Source: Trinickia mobilis
GTDB taxonomy: Bacteria; Pseudomonadota; Gammaproteobacteria; Burkholderiales; Burkholderiaceae
NCBI RefSeq assembly: GCF_017315705.1
Contig: NZ_JAFLRF010000024.1
Coordinates: 2,504 to 66,503, forward strand
Reading direction: 5' to 3'
DNA: 64,000 nt
Below are positions 34,763-45,499 of this stretch, one piece after another. The notes under the pieces are model-generated. The model was not told where the DNA came from and searched no databases. It saw only the letters and a list, made by a program, of their open reading frames with translations. The stretch's first letter is position 1. Each line of letters opens with the position of its first letter. Made by a program: the position numbers and the translations under genes.

Positions 34763-36700
34763 ATGTCGCTTTATTCCATCACCGGCGCGCAGCTCGCGTT
34801 CGGTCACGTTGCGTTGCTCGATCACGCCGATTTCTCGCTCGAAGCCGGCGAGCGCGTCGGCCTGATCGGCCGCAATGGCGCAGGCAAATCATCGCTCTTG
34901 AAGATCGTCGCGGGCCTCACGAAGCCCGATGACGGCCTCGTCACGCGGCAGCAGGAGCTGTCGACCGTCTATGTGCCGCAAGAGCCCGAGTTCGACGCGG
35001 ACGTGTCGGTGTTCGACACGGTCGCGGCCGGCCTCGTCGATGCGCGCGCGCATCTCGACGAATACGACGCCGTCGCCCATCGGCTCGCCGAAACGCCCGA
35101 AGGGGCCGAGCACGATGCGCTGCTCGCGCGCATGAATGCGCTGCAATCGTCGCTCGACGCAACCGACGCCTGGAACTGGCGCACGCGCGTCTCGACGACG
35201 CTCGCGCAAATCGGGCTCGACGGCGAGGCGCGCGTCGGCGCGCTGTCCGGCGGGATGCAAAAGCGCGTCGCGCTGGCTCGCGCCCTCGTCGTGCAGCCGG
35301 ACGTGCTCTTGCTCGACGAGCCGACCAACCACCTCGATTTCGACGGCATCCGCTGGCTCGAAGAGCTGCTGGCGGCGCAACGTGCCGGGCTTTTCTTCAT
35401 CACGCACGACCGCGCGTTCCTCGACCGCGTGGCGACGCGTATCGTCGAACTCGACCGGGGCCGGCTGCTCTCGTACCCGGGCAATTTCTCCGCGTACCAG
35501 ACGCGCAAGGCGCAGCAACTGGAAGTCGAGCGCGTCGAGAACGACAAGTTCGACAAGCTGCTCGCGCAGGAAGAAGTGTGGATTCGCAAGGGCGTCGAGG
35601 CGCGCCGCACGCGCAGCGTCGGACGCATCGCGCGGCTCGTGCAGATGCGCCGCGAGCAGGCCGAGCGGCGCAGCGTGCAGGGCAACGTGAAGCTCGACGT
35701 CGGGCAGGGCGAGAGGTCCGGCAAGATCGTCGCCGAGCTGACCGACGTGACGAAGCGCTACGGCGTGCGCACGGTCGTCAACCGGTTTTCGACGACGGTC
35801 ATGCGCGGCGACAAGATCGGCTTCGTCGGCCCGAACGGCGCGGGCAAGACGACGCTCCTCAAGCTGATCCTGGGCGCATTGGCGCCGGACGAAGGGACCG
35901 TGCGCGTCGGCACGAACCCGCAGGTCGCGTACTTCGATCAGATGCGCTCGCAGCTCGATCAGGAAAAAAGCCTCGCTGATACGATCAGCCCGGGCAGCGA
36001 CTGGGTCGAAGTCAACGGCACGAAAAAGCACGTGATGAGCTACCTGGGCGACTTCCTGTTCGCACCGGAACGGGCGCGCTCGCCCGTGAAGTCGCTGTCG
36101 GGCGGCGAGCGCAACCGGCTCTTGCTCGCGCGCCTCTTCGCGCGGCCCGCTAACGTGCTCGTGCTCGACGAGCCGACCAACGACCTCGACATTCCCACCC
36201 TCGAACTGCTCGAAGAACTGCTGACCGACTACGAAGGCACGGTGCTGCTCGTGAGCCACGACCGCGCGTTTCTCGACAATGTCGTGACGTCGGTGATCGC
36301 GTCGGAAGGGGCGGGGAACTGGCGCGAGTATGTCGGCGGCTTCACCGACTGGCAGGTGCAAAGCGAGCGCTCGCAGCAGATCGCGGAGCAGGCGGCGGCG
36401 AAGGACGCAGCGAAAGAGGCGCCCAAAGACGCCGCTCCGAAGGAAAGCGCCGCGGGCCGCAATGCGCAGCGCACGGTCAAGCTGTCGTTCAAGGAGCAGC
36501 GCGAGCTCGAGGCGCTGCCCGGGAAGATCGCGGCGCTCGAGGCCGAACAAAAGACGATCGGCGCGCAACTGGAAGACGGGTCGATTTTCGCGAAGGACCC
36601 GCAGGAAGGGGCGCGGCTCACCGAGCGCTACGCCGCGATCGACGACCACCTGCTCGCCGCGCTCGAGCGCTGGGAGGAGCTGGAGGCCAAGCGCAAGTAG
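34763..36700 (+). CDS. uup: ABC-F family ATPase, Uup-like
   Basis: A 645-residue protein with two fused ABC ATPase domains and no membrane segments. Domain 1: Walker A GRNGAGKSS, signature LSGGMQKRVALARAL and Walker B VLLLDEPTNHLDF. Domain 2: GPNGAGKTT, LSGGERNRLLLARLF and VLVLDEPTNDLDI. A charged linker between them and a C-terminal coiled coil after about residue 565 (LSFKEQRELEALPGKIAALEAEQ) place it in the Uup group, which acts on ribosomes or DNA branch structures and not in transport. Confidence 0.9.
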   Translation: MSLYSITGAQLAFGHVALLDHADFSLEAGERVGLIGRNGAGKSSLLKIVAGLTKPDDGLVTRQQELSTVYVPQEPEFDADVSVFDTVAAGLVDARAHLDEYDAVAHRLAETPEGAEHDALLARMNALQSSLDATDAWNWRTRVSTTLAQIGLDGEARVGALSGGMQKRVALARALVVQPDVLLLDEPTNHLDFDGIRWLEELLAAQRAGLFFITHDRAFLDRVATRIVELDRGRLLSYPGNFSAYQTRKAQQLEVERVENDKFDKLLAQEEVWIRKGVEARRTRSVGRIARLVQMRREQAERRSVQGNVKLDVGQGERSGKIVAELTDVTKRYGVRTVVNRFSTTVMRGDKIGFVGPNGAGKTTLLKLILGALAPDEGTVRVGTNPQVAYFDQMRSQLDQEKSLADTISPGSDWVEVNGTKKHVMSYLGDFLFAPERARSPVKSLSGGERNRLLLARLFARPANVLVLDEPTNDLDIPTLELLEELLTDYEGTVLLVSHDRAFLDNVVTSVIASEGAGNWREYVGGFTDWQVQSERSQQIAEQAAAKDAAKEAPKDAAPKESAAGRNAQRTVKLSFKEQRELEALPGKIAALEAEQKTIGAQLEDGSIFAKDPQEGARLTERYAAIDDHLLAALERWEELEAKRK

Positions 36701-37608
36701 AGAGGCGCAAGTGCGGGCGGACGGGCACGATGCATCGATGCTCGATGCTTCGCACTGTGCGATACCGAACGGCACGATCGCATAGTCTTCGTTAGCGCTC
36801 CGAATTCAAGCGACGGCGCAGACGCTCCGTCGCCAAGCATTGAGTTCGTGGCTGCAACTAAATAGAAACCCGCATCGATCTGCTGCGGGCAACTCGACAT
36901 ACGTCTGACACAACATCGCGAACACCGCTTCCGATGGTCTTCGCCCCTTTTTCGGGCGACATCGCCTCATTCCACGCTGCATTGCCGCATTAATCCAGTC
37001 TGCGGGCCACCCCACCAAGCGGCAGCAATAGCGTGAGGTATTTGCGTGCGCTGAGCGCTCTCACGCGCTACACCTGCTGACTCCGGGGGCGATTTCCGAG
37101 CGGTTTCAGCCCATCGTTGCGACATCGTCGAGCGGAAATTCCAATAAGAACTATTCGACTCGCTTTCGACCCCAAAATGATCGACGACGCCTCGCCATTA
37201 TCGTTTCCCCCGAGGGTGTTCTTTCTCGAACCGCGCGGTTTCGAACATTTTCTGCCGAAAGGCGGATAAGCGCCTCGACGATTCGCCGCAGCCCCCGTTT
37301 CAGCGCCGCAACGTTTTTGCTGATTTCTGCTGCGGTGCGGGGTGCCGGTTTCCACCGGATCATTGCGCCAAATGGTCAGCCGAGGGGTTGGTACGGACCT
37401 CGCTTACTGCGTCGCGGCAATAAACGGCGGCGCGCTCGCAGGGCGTTCGTATGGCGCTCGATCGGAGCGCAGACCGTCGATCAACACGGCTGAGTGCCGG
37501 ACAAGCGATTTCCCGTAGTCATTTCTTGGTTGGACGCCACGAAAGCTTTTCGTTCGGCGCCGGGGACTCGCTTTGTCTGGACAAGTTGCGCCCAACACGC
37601 GAGGACCC
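36701..37608. other. Long intergenic region upstream of pgaA
   Basis: About 900 bases without a gene that I can support; short open frames here lack ribosome binding sites and family sense. A 7-bp stem hairpin sits at 36810-36833 (GCGACGG/CCGTCGC), without a U tract. Base composition is less GC-biased than in the flanking genes. It should hold the promoter and any control region of the pga operon, but I cannot place them. Confidence 0.4.
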
Positions 37609-39648
37609 ATGAAAGCCAAACGCACACGAGGCACGAGACGCAACGCGCACACCGCACTCAAGGCGACGGCCTTGTTGGTTGTGCTCCTGGCGCGCGATTA
37701 CTGCGCGGCCGACCCCGTTATTCCGCCCGCTTCGTCGGGCAAGGTCACGGCAGGCGTGGTGCTCACCGAGCGCGATCAGTACCGGCAGCGGGTGTTCGAG
37801 CTGGCCGGCGCAGGGTCGCCGCAGCTCGCGCTCGAGCAGGCGAAAACGCGTCCCGACGCGTTCGCGGTCAAGGACCTGATGCAAATCGAAGCGCTCGTCG
37901 TCGCCGACGAAGTGCGTTGGGGCCGCCAGCAGGCGCTCGCCTCCGACGAAGCCGACCGCCTCGCGCAAACCGAGGCGGCGCTCAAGCATATCGACGCATT
38001 CCTCGCGCGCATTCCCAATGGCGGCGACTACGCCGACGTGCGCCGCTCCGTGCAGGCCGAGCGTGTCGAAGCGCTGCAAGGCCTCGGGCGCATGACGGAC
38101 GCGATTGCGCAATACGAGGCACTGCTGCGCGTGAACGAGCCGCTCCCGGCGCGCACGCACGCGGCGGCGGGCGAGGCCTATACGTACCTCGACAGTCCGA
38201 AGCAAGCCGCGCGCGCTTACGAACTCGCGCTGAAGACGCCGCTCGATCCGATCAAGCGGTCGACCGAACCGCATGCCTTGAAGCGCATCGACATCGACGA
38301 AGGGCTGTTCTTCTCGTACCTCGACCAGGGCCGTTTCGACGACGCGAAGGCGTTCCTGCAGTCGATCAAGAAGACGACGCCGGTCTACGCCGACCTGTCC
38401 GACGACCCCGAGGAGGTGAGCGAAGACTACAGCCGTGTGAAGAAGCTCGAAGCGCAATACCTGCTCTACACGAACCGCACGAAGGAAGGCATCGCCGCGC
38501 TGGACGATTTGCGCCACGATGCCCCGTTCGACCCGTCGCTGATCAGCGCGCGCTCGGACGCCGCGCTCGTGCAGGAACGTCCGCACCAAGCCGAGAAGCT
38601 CTACCAGGACACGCTCGTCGACCACCCCGGCGATATCGAAACGCTCGCCGGGCTCGGCAAGACCGAGATCGAGCTCAATCAATACGACCGCGCGGCCGCG
38701 ATCAACGCCGAGTTCGCCGAGCGCTTCCCCGACAGCAACACGGTCAAGAATTTCCAGCGCGATTTCGCGGCGTACCGGAGCCCGCAGCTGATCGTCGAAG
38801 GCAACGGCCAGAAAGGCAACTCGACGCTCGCCGACAACGACTGGGGCGTCGACACGCAGCTCTACTCGCAGCCGATCGCCGACTACTGGCGCGTCTTCGC
38901 CCACCAGTTCAGCGGCCGCGCCGACACCGGCGACGGCGGCCGCGTGAGCCGCGTGCGCAACGGCGTCGGCGGCGATTTCCGCTACTACGGGTGGGACGCC
39001 GCGGCCGAAGTCGACCACTCGACCGGACCGCAAGGCTACACGGGCGTGGCAGGCACTGTCGCGTTCCAGCCGAACGACCACTGGAAGTTTTCGACCGGCA
39101 TCGACACCAACGACAACTCGCTGCCGTGGAAGGCGTACCAGGCGGGCGTCACGGGCCGCACCGCGAGCGCCGATGCGCGCTATCAGTTCGACGACTACCG
39201 CTACTTCGATCTCGGCTACGGCGTGTCGCGCTACAGCGACACGAACCTGCATCAGCAGTGGAACGGCACGTGGTACGAGCGGCTCTTGAACACGCCGAAG
39301 TACGAAATCTCGATGTGGGTCGATCTCGATACGAACGGCAACACGCTCGCGAATACCGCGTACTTCAACCCGCACCGCGACATGACCGCCCAGCTCACGA
39401 CGATGTTCCAGTGGACGCCGTGGCGCAACGTCGACAAGTCGTTCAGCCAGCGCGTGTACGCGACGGTCGGCGGCTACCGCCAGACCGACATCGGCAACAG
39501 CCTGCTCTGGGAAGTGCGGCTCGAGCAGGCCTGGCAGCTCGGCCCGCATGCGTCGCTCGCCTATGGCGTGGGCGTCGCGAGCCAGCGCTTCGACCACAGC
39601 CGCGACATCAGCAAGCTCATCTATCTCAACCTCAACGTTCCGCTCTAA
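37609..39648 (+). CDS. pgaA: Poly-beta-1,6-N-acetylglucosamine export porin PgaA
   Basis: A 679-residue outer-membrane exporter. An N-terminal signal peptide (TALKATALLVVLLARDYCAA) leads to an alpha-helical TPR-like region (about 60-370) with segments such as YTYLDSPKQAARAYELAL, and a C-terminal beta barrel of about 300 residues ending in LIYLNLNVPL. It threads the deacetylated polymer PNAG across the outer membrane. ATG 37609 with GAGGACCC upstream is preferred over 37573. First gene of pgaABCD. The TPR part likely binds PgaB in the periplasm. Confidence 0.95.
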   Translation: MKAKRTRGTRRNAHTALKATALLVVLLARDYCAADPVIPPASSGKVTAGVVLTERDQYRQRVFELAGAGSPQLALEQAKTRPDAFAVKDLMQIEALVVADEVRWGRQQALASDEADRLAQTEAALKHIDAFLARIPNGGDYADVRRSVQAERVEALQGLGRMTDAIAQYEALLRVNEPLPARTHAAAGEAYTYLDSPKQAARAYELALKTPLDPIKRSTEPHALKRIDIDEGLFFSYLDQGRFDDAKAFLQSIKKTTPVYADLSDDPEEVSEDYSRVKKLEAQYLLYTNRTKEGIAALDDLRHDAPFDPSLISARSDAALVQERPHQAEKLYQDTLVDHPGDIETLAGLGKTEIELNQYDRAAAINAEFAERFPDSNTVKNFQRDFAAYRSPQLIVEGNGQKGNSTLADNDWGVDTQLYSQPIADYWRVFAHQFSGRADTGDGGRVSRVRNGVGGDFRYYGWDAAAEVDHSTGPQGYTGVAGTVAFQPNDHWKFSTGIDTNDNSLPWKAYQAGVTGRTASADARYQFDDYRYFDLGYGVSRYSDTNLHQQWNGTWYERLLNTPKYEISMWVDLDTNGNTLANTAYFNPHRDMTAQLTTMFQWTPWRNVDKSFSQRVYATVGGYRQTDIGNSLLWEVRLEQAWQLGPHASLAYGVGVASQRFDHSRDISKLIYLNLNVPL

Positions 39649-39666
39649 CCGGTCACCCCCACCATC

Positions 39667-41742
39667 ATGGACAAGCTCACTCGCCGCCGCTTCCTCGCTT
39701 TTGCCGCCGCGATGTCCGCGGCGCCCGTCGCTCATGCCGGCACCGCGCTCGACCTGCTGCCGCCGCCGGACAAGGACGACGGCCTCACGTTCCGCGTGCT
39801 CGCGATCCACGACGTTCGCGACGACCTCATGGCCGACATCGGGTCGGTGGCCGACACCTGCGCGATCAGCACGGCGACGCTGAACACGATCTTCGCGTGG
39901 CTGAAGGCGAAGGACTTCCATCCCGTGAGCGTCGACCAGATCGTCGCGTCGCGCAACGGCGGGCCGCGCCTGCCGCCGCGCGCGGTGCTGCTCAGTTTCG
40001 ACGATGCGTACACGAGCCAGTACGCGAAGGCGTTTCCGCTGCTCAAGGCGTACGGCTATCCGGCGATGATCGGCGTCGTCACGCGCTGGACCGAAACGCC
40101 GGCGGGGCAGCCGATCCGGATCAGCCTCAGGTCGCTGATGCCGCCCGGCTACTTCATGAGCTGGGACAACCTGCGCGAGATGGCGGATTCCGGTCTCGTC
40201 GAAATCGCGTCGCACACGCACGACATGCATCACGGCGCGATCGCGAATCCGCAGGGGAACCAATTGCCGGCCGCGAGCGCGCATCTCTACGACGCGAGCC
40301 TGAAGCGCTACGAGACCGACGACGAATACCGCGCGCGCATCCATGCGGACCTCGGCCGCAGCGCCGACCTGATCCAGCAGCGCACGGGCGTGAAAGTGCG
40401 CTCCGCCGTGTGGCCGTACGGCATGTACAACGCGGCGTTGATCCAGGCGTCGCAGTCGCTCGGCATGCAGGTGCACTTCACGCTCGACGACGGCCCGAAC
40501 ACGCCCGACGTGCCGCTCACGAAGATTCGCCGCTTGCTGGTTTCGTACGACTGGGACGTCGGCACGATGATCGGCCAGTTCCGCACGGCGCGCGCGTATC
40601 GCGGCGAGCACGATCCGGTGGAGCGCGTCGTCGATGTCGCGCTCGACGACGTGTACGACCCCGATCCCGCCAAGAGCGAGGAAAAGCTCGGACGGCTGCT
40701 CGACCGCATCAAGGACCTCGAACCGAAGTCGGTCTACCTGCAGGCGTATTCGGACCCGAGCGGCACCGGCTTCGCGCAGGCGCTCTACTTCCCGAACCGG
40801 CACATGCCGATGCGCGCCGACTTGTTCAACCGCACCGCGTGGCAACTGATCACGCGCGCGGGCGTGCAGGTGTATGCGCGCCTGCCGCTGCTGTCGTTCG
40901 CGTTGCCGGCCGGGCATCCGGCGGCGGCACACGTGGTGCAGACGTGGCAGGGCGCCGACCCGGCGAGCGATACCGGTTTCCGTGCGAGTTTCGACGCGGC
41001 GGGCCTGCCGCGCCTCTCGCCGTTCGACGCCGACGCGCGCGACGTAATCGGCGACATTTACGACGACCTCACGCGCTACGCGAGCTTCAACGGCGTCGTG
41101 TTCGGCGCGGACGCGACGTTGGGCGAATACGAGGATGCGAGCGAAGCGGCGCTCTCCGAATACGCGACCTGGGGACTGCCCGCCGACATCGGCCAGATCC
41201 ACGCCTCCGACGCGCTGCTGCAGCGCTGGTCGCGCGCGAAGACCGCGCATCTCGTCGCCTTCACGAAGGCACTCGCCGAACGGGTGCGCGCGTACCAGGG
41301 CGGCGGCAACGTGCTGACGGTGAGGAGCGTGCCGGCCGTCGCGGCGCTCGATGCGAACGCGGAGCGCAAGTTCGCGCAGAACCTCGACGCCTTCATCGCG
41401 AACTACGACTTCGTCGCGCTTGGCGCTCACCCGGGCCCGGCGGGCGAGCGCACCACCGACGCCTGGCTCGACGCGCTGTCGCAGCAGGTGCTCGAGCATG
41501 CCGGCGCGGCGAAGAAAACCGTCTTCGAGCTGCAGACCGTCGAGCGCCGCGCGGACGGCAGCGCGCAGCCGGTCGCGACCGAAACGCTGCGCGCGCAGAT
41601 GAAGCGCTTGAACACGGCGGGCGTGGTGCATCTCGGCTACGCGACCGACGACTTTCTCGACAACCGCCCGGACACGGTCGCGCTGCGCGACGTGATGTCG
41701 ATTCAGGATTCCGTACGGCTGAAGCCGGGCATGCCGGTCTGA
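39667..41742 (+). CDS. pgaB: Poly-beta-1,6-N-acetylglucosamine N-deacetylase PgaB
   Basis: A 691-residue two-domain enzyme. The N-terminal NodB-type deacetylase carries LLSFDDAYTS (catalytic aspartates near 112-113) and metal ligands in SHTHDMHHG (182-190). The C-terminal half matches the glycosidase-like polymer-binding domain of PgaB (GVVFGADATLGEYEDAS). It removes acetyl groups from PNAG in the periplasm so PgaA can export it. The signal peptide TRRRFLAFAAAMSAAPVAHA carries a twin-arginine motif and lacks the lipobox cysteine of E. coli PgaB, so export is probably by Tat and the protein soluble. Confidence 0.95.
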   Translation: MDKLTRRRFLAFAAAMSAAPVAHAGTALDLLPPPDKDDGLTFRVLAIHDVRDDLMADIGSVADTCAISTATLNTIFAWLKAKDFHPVSVDQIVASRNGGPRLPPRAVLLSFDDAYTSQYAKAFPLLKAYGYPAMIGVVTRWTETPAGQPIRISLRSLMPPGYFMSWDNLREMADSGLVEIASHTHDMHHGAIANPQGNQLPAASAHLYDASLKRYETDDEYRARIHADLGRSADLIQQRTGVKVRSAVWPYGMYNAALIQASQSLGMQVHFTLDDGPNTPDVPLTKIRRLLVSYDWDVGTMIGQFRTARAYRGEHDPVERVVDVALDDVYDPDPAKSEEKLGRLLDRIKDLEPKSVYLQAYSDPSGTGFAQALYFPNRHMPMRADLFNRTAWQLITRAGVQVYARLPLLSFALPAGHPAAAHVVQTWQGADPASDTGFRASFDAAGLPRLSPFDADARDVIGDIYDDLTRYASFNGVVFGADATLGEYEDASEAALSEYATWGLPADIGQIHASDALLQRWSRAKTAHLVAFTKALAERVRAYQGGGNVLTVRSVPAVAALDANAERKFAQNLDAFIANYDFVALGAHPGPAGERTTDAWLDALSQQVLEHAGAAKKTVFELQTVERRADGSAQPVATETLRAQMKRLNTAGVVHLGYATDDFLDNRPDTVALRDVMSIQDSVRLKPGMPV

Positions 41743-41793
41743 TGGCCCGGCGCACCCCGAAAACGACAGCGAAAAAAACGCGACGAGGAAACC

Positions 41794-43170
41794 ATGAAAA
41801 ACGTACTGGGCGTGATCTCGAATTTCGTCTTCTACTACCCGCTTCTGATGGCGTACCTGTGGATGATCGGCGGCCTGCTGCATTACTTTCTGATCGAGCG
41901 CCGCGAAGCCCACCTGAGAGCGGGCGACATGCTCGGCGAATACCCGAAAGTCGCCGTCGTGGTGCCGTGCTACAACGAGGCCGACAACGTGCGCGAAGTG
42001 ATCGCGTGCCTCGACCAGCTCGACTATCCGAACTACTCGATCATCGCGGTCAACGACGGCAGCCGCGACGAGACGGGCGAGATCCTGAACGCGCTCGTCG
42101 ACGTCTATCCGAAGCTCGTCGTGATTCACCAGAATCAGAACGAAGGCAAGGCGATCGGGCTCACCACGGCCGCGATGCTCACCGACGCCGAGTTCCTGAT
42201 GTGCATCGACGGCGACTCGCTGCTCGACGCGGAAGCGATCCGCTGGATGCTGCCGCATTTCCTCAAGGACCCGAAGGTGGGCGCGGTGACGGGCAACCCG
42301 CGCATCCGCACGCGCACCTCGCTGCTCGGGCGGATGCAGGTCGGCGAGTTCTCGTCGATCGTCGGGCTCATCAAGCGCACGCAGCAGATGTACGGACGCA
42401 TCCTCACCGTGTCGGGCGTGGTGTCGATGTTCCGCAGGAAGGCGCTGCGCGAAGTCGGCTACTGGAGCTCCGACATGCTGACCGAGGACATCGACATCAG
42501 CTGGAAGCTCCAGGTCAACGACTGGCTGATTCATTTCGAGCCGCGCGCCTTGAGCTGGATCCTGATGCCCGAGACCTTCCGCGGCCTCTACAAGCAGCGG
42601 CTGCGCTGGGCGAAGGGCGGCATTCAGGTGCTCTTCAAGTACGCGAGCGCGATCGTGCGGCGGCGCCAGGTGCTGATGTGGCCGATCTTCATCGAGTACG
42701 CCGTCAGCATCGTGTGGGCGTACTGCATGCTGCTCACGATCGTGCTGATGGCCGCCACCGCGCTCTTCTCGCTGCCCGAGGCGTGGCGCTTCGCGATGGT
42801 GCCGCGCGGGGCCGGCGTGTTCCTGTTCGCGACCTGCTGCCTGCAGATCTTCATCGGCTGCCTGCTCGACCGCCATTACGACGCGCGGCTCTTGCGCTAC
42901 TTCATCGACACCGTCTGGTACCCGATCGCCTTCTGGGCCATCAGCATGATCGCGGCCGTCATCGCGCTGCCTAGCGTGCTGCGCCAGCGGCGCGGCAAGC
43001 GGGCGCGCTGGGTCAGCCCCGATCGCGGCATTCGCGCGAGCGGCCCGGCCGCGGCCGCGCTCGCCGCGGCGCCTCTGCCCGCAGACGGAATGGCAAGCGC
43101 CGCCGCCAGCGACGATCAAGCGCAACACCGCAGTCCACTCGATGCAGGTCCGCATCGGCAACTTTCCTAA
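41794..43170 (+). CDS. pgaC: Poly-beta-1,6-N-acetylglucosamine synthase PgaC
   Basis: A 458-residue processive family-2 glycosyltransferase in the inner membrane. Two N-terminal and several C-terminal hydrophobic segments flank the catalytic domain with VVVPCYNEADN, DG of NDGSRDE, CIDGDS, and the acceptor motif QRLRWAKGG. It polymerises UDP-GlcNAc into PNAG and moves the chain across the membrane. ATG 41794 follows GAGGAAACC. The C-terminus (about 400-458) is an Arg/Ala-rich cytoplasmic tail longer than in E. coli. Confidence 0.96.
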   Translation: MKNVLGVISNFVFYYPLLMAYLWMIGGLLHYFLIERREAHLRAGDMLGEYPKVAVVVPCYNEADNVREVIACLDQLDYPNYSIIAVNDGSRDETGEILNALVDVYPKLVVIHQNQNEGKAIGLTTAAMLTDAEFLMCIDGDSLLDAEAIRWMLPHFLKDPKVGAVTGNPRIRTRTSLLGRMQVGEFSSIVGLIKRTQQMYGRILTVSGVVSMFRRKALREVGYWSSDMLTEDIDISWKLQVNDWLIHFEPRALSWILMPETFRGLYKQRLRWAKGGIQVLFKYASAIVRRRQVLMWPIFIEYAVSIVWAYCMLLTIVLMAATALFSLPEAWRFAMVPRGAGVFLFATCCLQIFIGCLLDRHYDARLLRYFIDTVWYPIAFWAISMIAAVIALPSVLRQRRGKRARWVSPDRGIRASGPAAAALAAAPLPADGMASAAASDDQAQHRSPLDAGPHRQLS

Positions 43171-43186
43171 CCAGGAGGCAACTGTC

Positions 43187-43642
43187 ATGGATTACCCGAT
43201 CATCGATGTATCGAAACAATCGGTGCAGCAGTTCGAAACCGAATGCAGCCACGCGCAGGCCGTGCGCTACGTCGCGTGGTATCGCGTGATACGGCCTGCG
43301 GTCGTGCTGGGCATGTGGCTGTTCGGCGCGTGGTACGTCAACGGGTGCCTGGCGCATGCGAGCCCCGAGGAACTGTCGCTGCAAGCGTTCCTGCCGAGCA
43401 TCCTCGGCATCGGCGCGATGGCCTGGACGCTTTCGCTCTGGACGCTCTTTCGCCGAATCGAGCGCCACCTGAACCCGGTGCGCCAGGAGCGCGTGCCCGA
43501 CATGGCGCCGCCCGTCGCGTTCTTCCATCAGGAACTCGGCGACGGCGCGGCACGCTGCATGGTCGCCTATCACGACGACGACGGTTTCATCTCGCACGTC
43601 ATGTCGATGTCAGAACACGTCAAGCAAGCCGAAGCAGCCTAA
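43187..43642 (+). CDS. pgaD: PNAG synthase accessory protein PgaD
   Basis: A 151-residue inner-membrane protein with two hydrophobic segments (VVLGMWLFGAWYV and PSILGIGAMAWTLSLWTLF) in the place and size expected of PgaD, which binds PgaC and is needed for polymer synthesis (in E. coli under c-di-GMP control). PgaD sequences diverge strongly, so identity is largely from position after pgaC. ATG 43187 follows CCAGGAGGCAACTGTC. Confidence 0.85.
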   Translation: MDYPIIDVSKQSVQQFETECSHAQAVRYVAWYRVIRPAVVLGMWLFGAWYVNGCLAHASPEELSLQAFLPSILGIGAMAWTLSLWTLFRRIERHLNPVRQERVPDMAPPVAFFHQELGDGAARCMVAYHDDDGFISHVMSMSEHVKQAEAA

Positions 43643-43669
43643 AAATCACGTTACGGGGAGGAACGCATC

Positions 43670-45499
43670 ATGTGCGGAATTGTGGGAGCAGTGGCGGAAT
43701 GCGACGTCATGTCGGTGCTGACCGAGGGCCTGAGGCGCCTCGAATACCGCGGCTACGATTCGTGCGGCGTCGCGGTCCTGCAGCATGGCGAGCCGCGGCG
43801 CGTGCGCAGCGTCGAGCGCGTCGCGGATCTGGCCGAGCGAATCGGGCAGGAGGGCTTGGCGGGCACCATCGGCATCGCGCACACGCGCTGGGCCACGCAC
43901 GGCGCGCCGGTCACGGACAACGCGCACCCGATCTTCTCGTGCGGGGAGATCGCGCTCGTGCACAACGGCATCATCGAGAACCACGAAACCTTGCGCGATG
44001 AGCTGAAGGAGCTTGGCTATGTGTTCGAATCGGATACCGATACGGAAGTCATCGCGCACCTCATTCACTACACGCGCGCGCAAAGCGCAACGGGCGACCT
44101 CGTCGCAGCCGTGCAATGCGCGCTGCGGCGGCTGCGCGGCGCTTATGCAATCGCGGTTTTCGCGAAGAATGAGCCGCCCCGCGTGATCGGCGCGCGCGCA
44201 GGCTCGCCGCTCGTGGTCGGTTTCGGCCGCGACGGCCACTATCTCGCCTCCGATACGATGGCGCTCGCCGGCACGGCCGGGCAGTTCATCTACCTCGAAG
44301 AGGGCGACATGGCCGTGCTCACGGCCGACGACGCGCACCTCTTCGATCGCGATGGCCGCAGCGTCGAGCGCGAGCGCCGCGCGCTGCCGGCAAGCAGCAA
44401 CGCGTCCGATCTCGGCCCCTACCGGCACTACATGCAAAAGGAAATCTTCGAGCAGCCGGGCGTGATCGCCGACGCGACCGAAAACATCCGCAAGATCGTG
44501 CCGGACCTGTTCGGCCCGAACGCCGAGCGCGTGTTCTACGCGATCGATTCGCTCCATATCCTCGCGTGCGGCACGAGCTACTACTCGGGGCTGACCGCGA
44601 AATACTGGCTCGAATCGATTGCGGGCCTGCCGACGCAGGTCGAAGTCGCGAGCGAGTATCGCTACCGCGACAGCGTGCTGAACCGCAAGACGCTGTTCCT
44701 CGGCATTTCGCAATCGGGCGAGACGGCCGATACGCTCGCCGCCCTCAAGCACGCGCAGCACCTCGGGCACAAGTATTCGCTCGCGGTGTGCAACGTCGCG
44801 CACAGCTCGCTCATGCGGCAGACGATGCTGCAATACCAGACGAGCGCGGGGCCGGAAATCGGCGTCGCGTCGACCAAGGCGTTCACGGCCCAGCTCGTCG
44901 CGCTGTTCCTGCTCGCGTTGACGCTCGGCAAGGTGCGCGCTCGCCTGTCCACGACGCGGGAGGCCGAGTACCTCGACCAGCTGCACCACCTGCCCGCCGC
45001 GCTCAACAGCGTGCTCGCGCTCGAGCCGCAGATCATCGCGTGGGCCGATGCGTTCGCGCGCAAGGACCACGCGCTGTTCCTCGGCCGCGGGCTGCACTAT
45101 CCGATCGCGCTCGAAGGGGCGCTGAAGCTCAAGGAGATTTCGTACGTGCATGCCGAGGCGTATCCCGCGGGCGAACTCAAGCACGGGCCGCTCGCGCTCG
45201 TCACGGGCGACATGCCGGTCGTCACGATCGCGCCGAACGACGCGCTGCTCGAAAAGCTCAAGTCGAACATGCAGGAAGTGCGCGCGCGCGGCGGCGAGCT
45301 GTACGTGTTCGCCGACGCCGATTCGCAGATCGCGAGCAGCGATCACGTGCACGTGATCCGCATGCCCGAGCACTACGGCAAGCTCTCGCCGATCCTGCAC
45401 GTCGTGCCGCTGCAGTTGCTCGCGTATCACACGGCCTGCGCGCGCGGCACCGATGTCGACAAGCCGCGCAATCTCGCGAAATCGGTGACGGTCGAATGA
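43670..45499 (+). CDS. glmS: Glutamine-fructose-6-phosphate aminotransferase GlmS
   Basis: A 609-residue glucosamine-6-phosphate synthase. The N-terminal nucleophile C2 (MCGIVGAV) opens the glutaminase domain, with RWATHG as its substrate motif. Two SIS domains follow, ending FAKSVTVE with the conserved C-terminal KSVTVE. It makes GlcN-6-P, precursor of UDP-GlcNAc and so of PNAG. Location directly after pgaD (27 bases) and before a coupled secreted gene suggests a dedicated copy supplying the polymer; a housekeeping glmS elsewhere would support this. The leader before it is too short for a glmS ribozyme. Confidence 0.97.
   Translation: MCGIVGAVAECDVMSVLTEGLRRLEYRGYDSCGVAVLQHGEPRRVRSVERVADLAERIGQEGLAGTIGIAHTRWATHGAPVTDNAHPIFSCGEIALVHNGIIENHETLRDELKELGYVFESDTDTEVIAHLIHYTRAQSATGDLVAAVQCALRRLRGAYAIAVFAKNEPPRVIGARAGSPLVVGFGRDGHYLASDTMALAGTAGQFIYLEEGDMAVLTADDAHLFDRDGRSVERERRALPASSNASDLGPYRHYMQKEIFEQPGVIADATENIRKIVPDLFGPNAERVFYAIDSLHILACGTSYYSGLTAKYWLESIAGLPTQVEVASEYRYRDSVLNRKTLFLGISQSGETADTLAALKHAQHLGHKYSLAVCNVAHSSLMRQTMLQYQTSAGPEIGVASTKAFTAQLVALFLLALTLGKVRARLSTTREAEYLDQLHHLPAALNSVLALEPQIIAWADAFARKDHALFLGRGLHYPIALEGALKLKEISYVHAEAYPAGELKHGPLALVTGDMPVVTIAPNDALLEKLKSNMQEVRARGGELYVFADADSQIASSDHVHVIRMPEHYGKLSPILHVVPLQLLAYHTACARGTDVDKPRNLAKSVTVE

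Noticed and set aside
36810-36833. Terminator of the ABC-F gene
   Set aside because: The hairpin is over 100 bases after the stop and no U tract follows, so it was kept only as part of the intergenic note.
37151-37363. Basic 70-residue protein on the minus strand upstream of pgaA
   Set aside because: There is no ribosome binding site, no recognised family, and several overlapping frames are equally open.
43643-43669. glmS ribozyme
   Set aside because: Only 27 bases separate pgaD from glmS, far too few for the ribozyme, which is also mainly a Gram-positive element.
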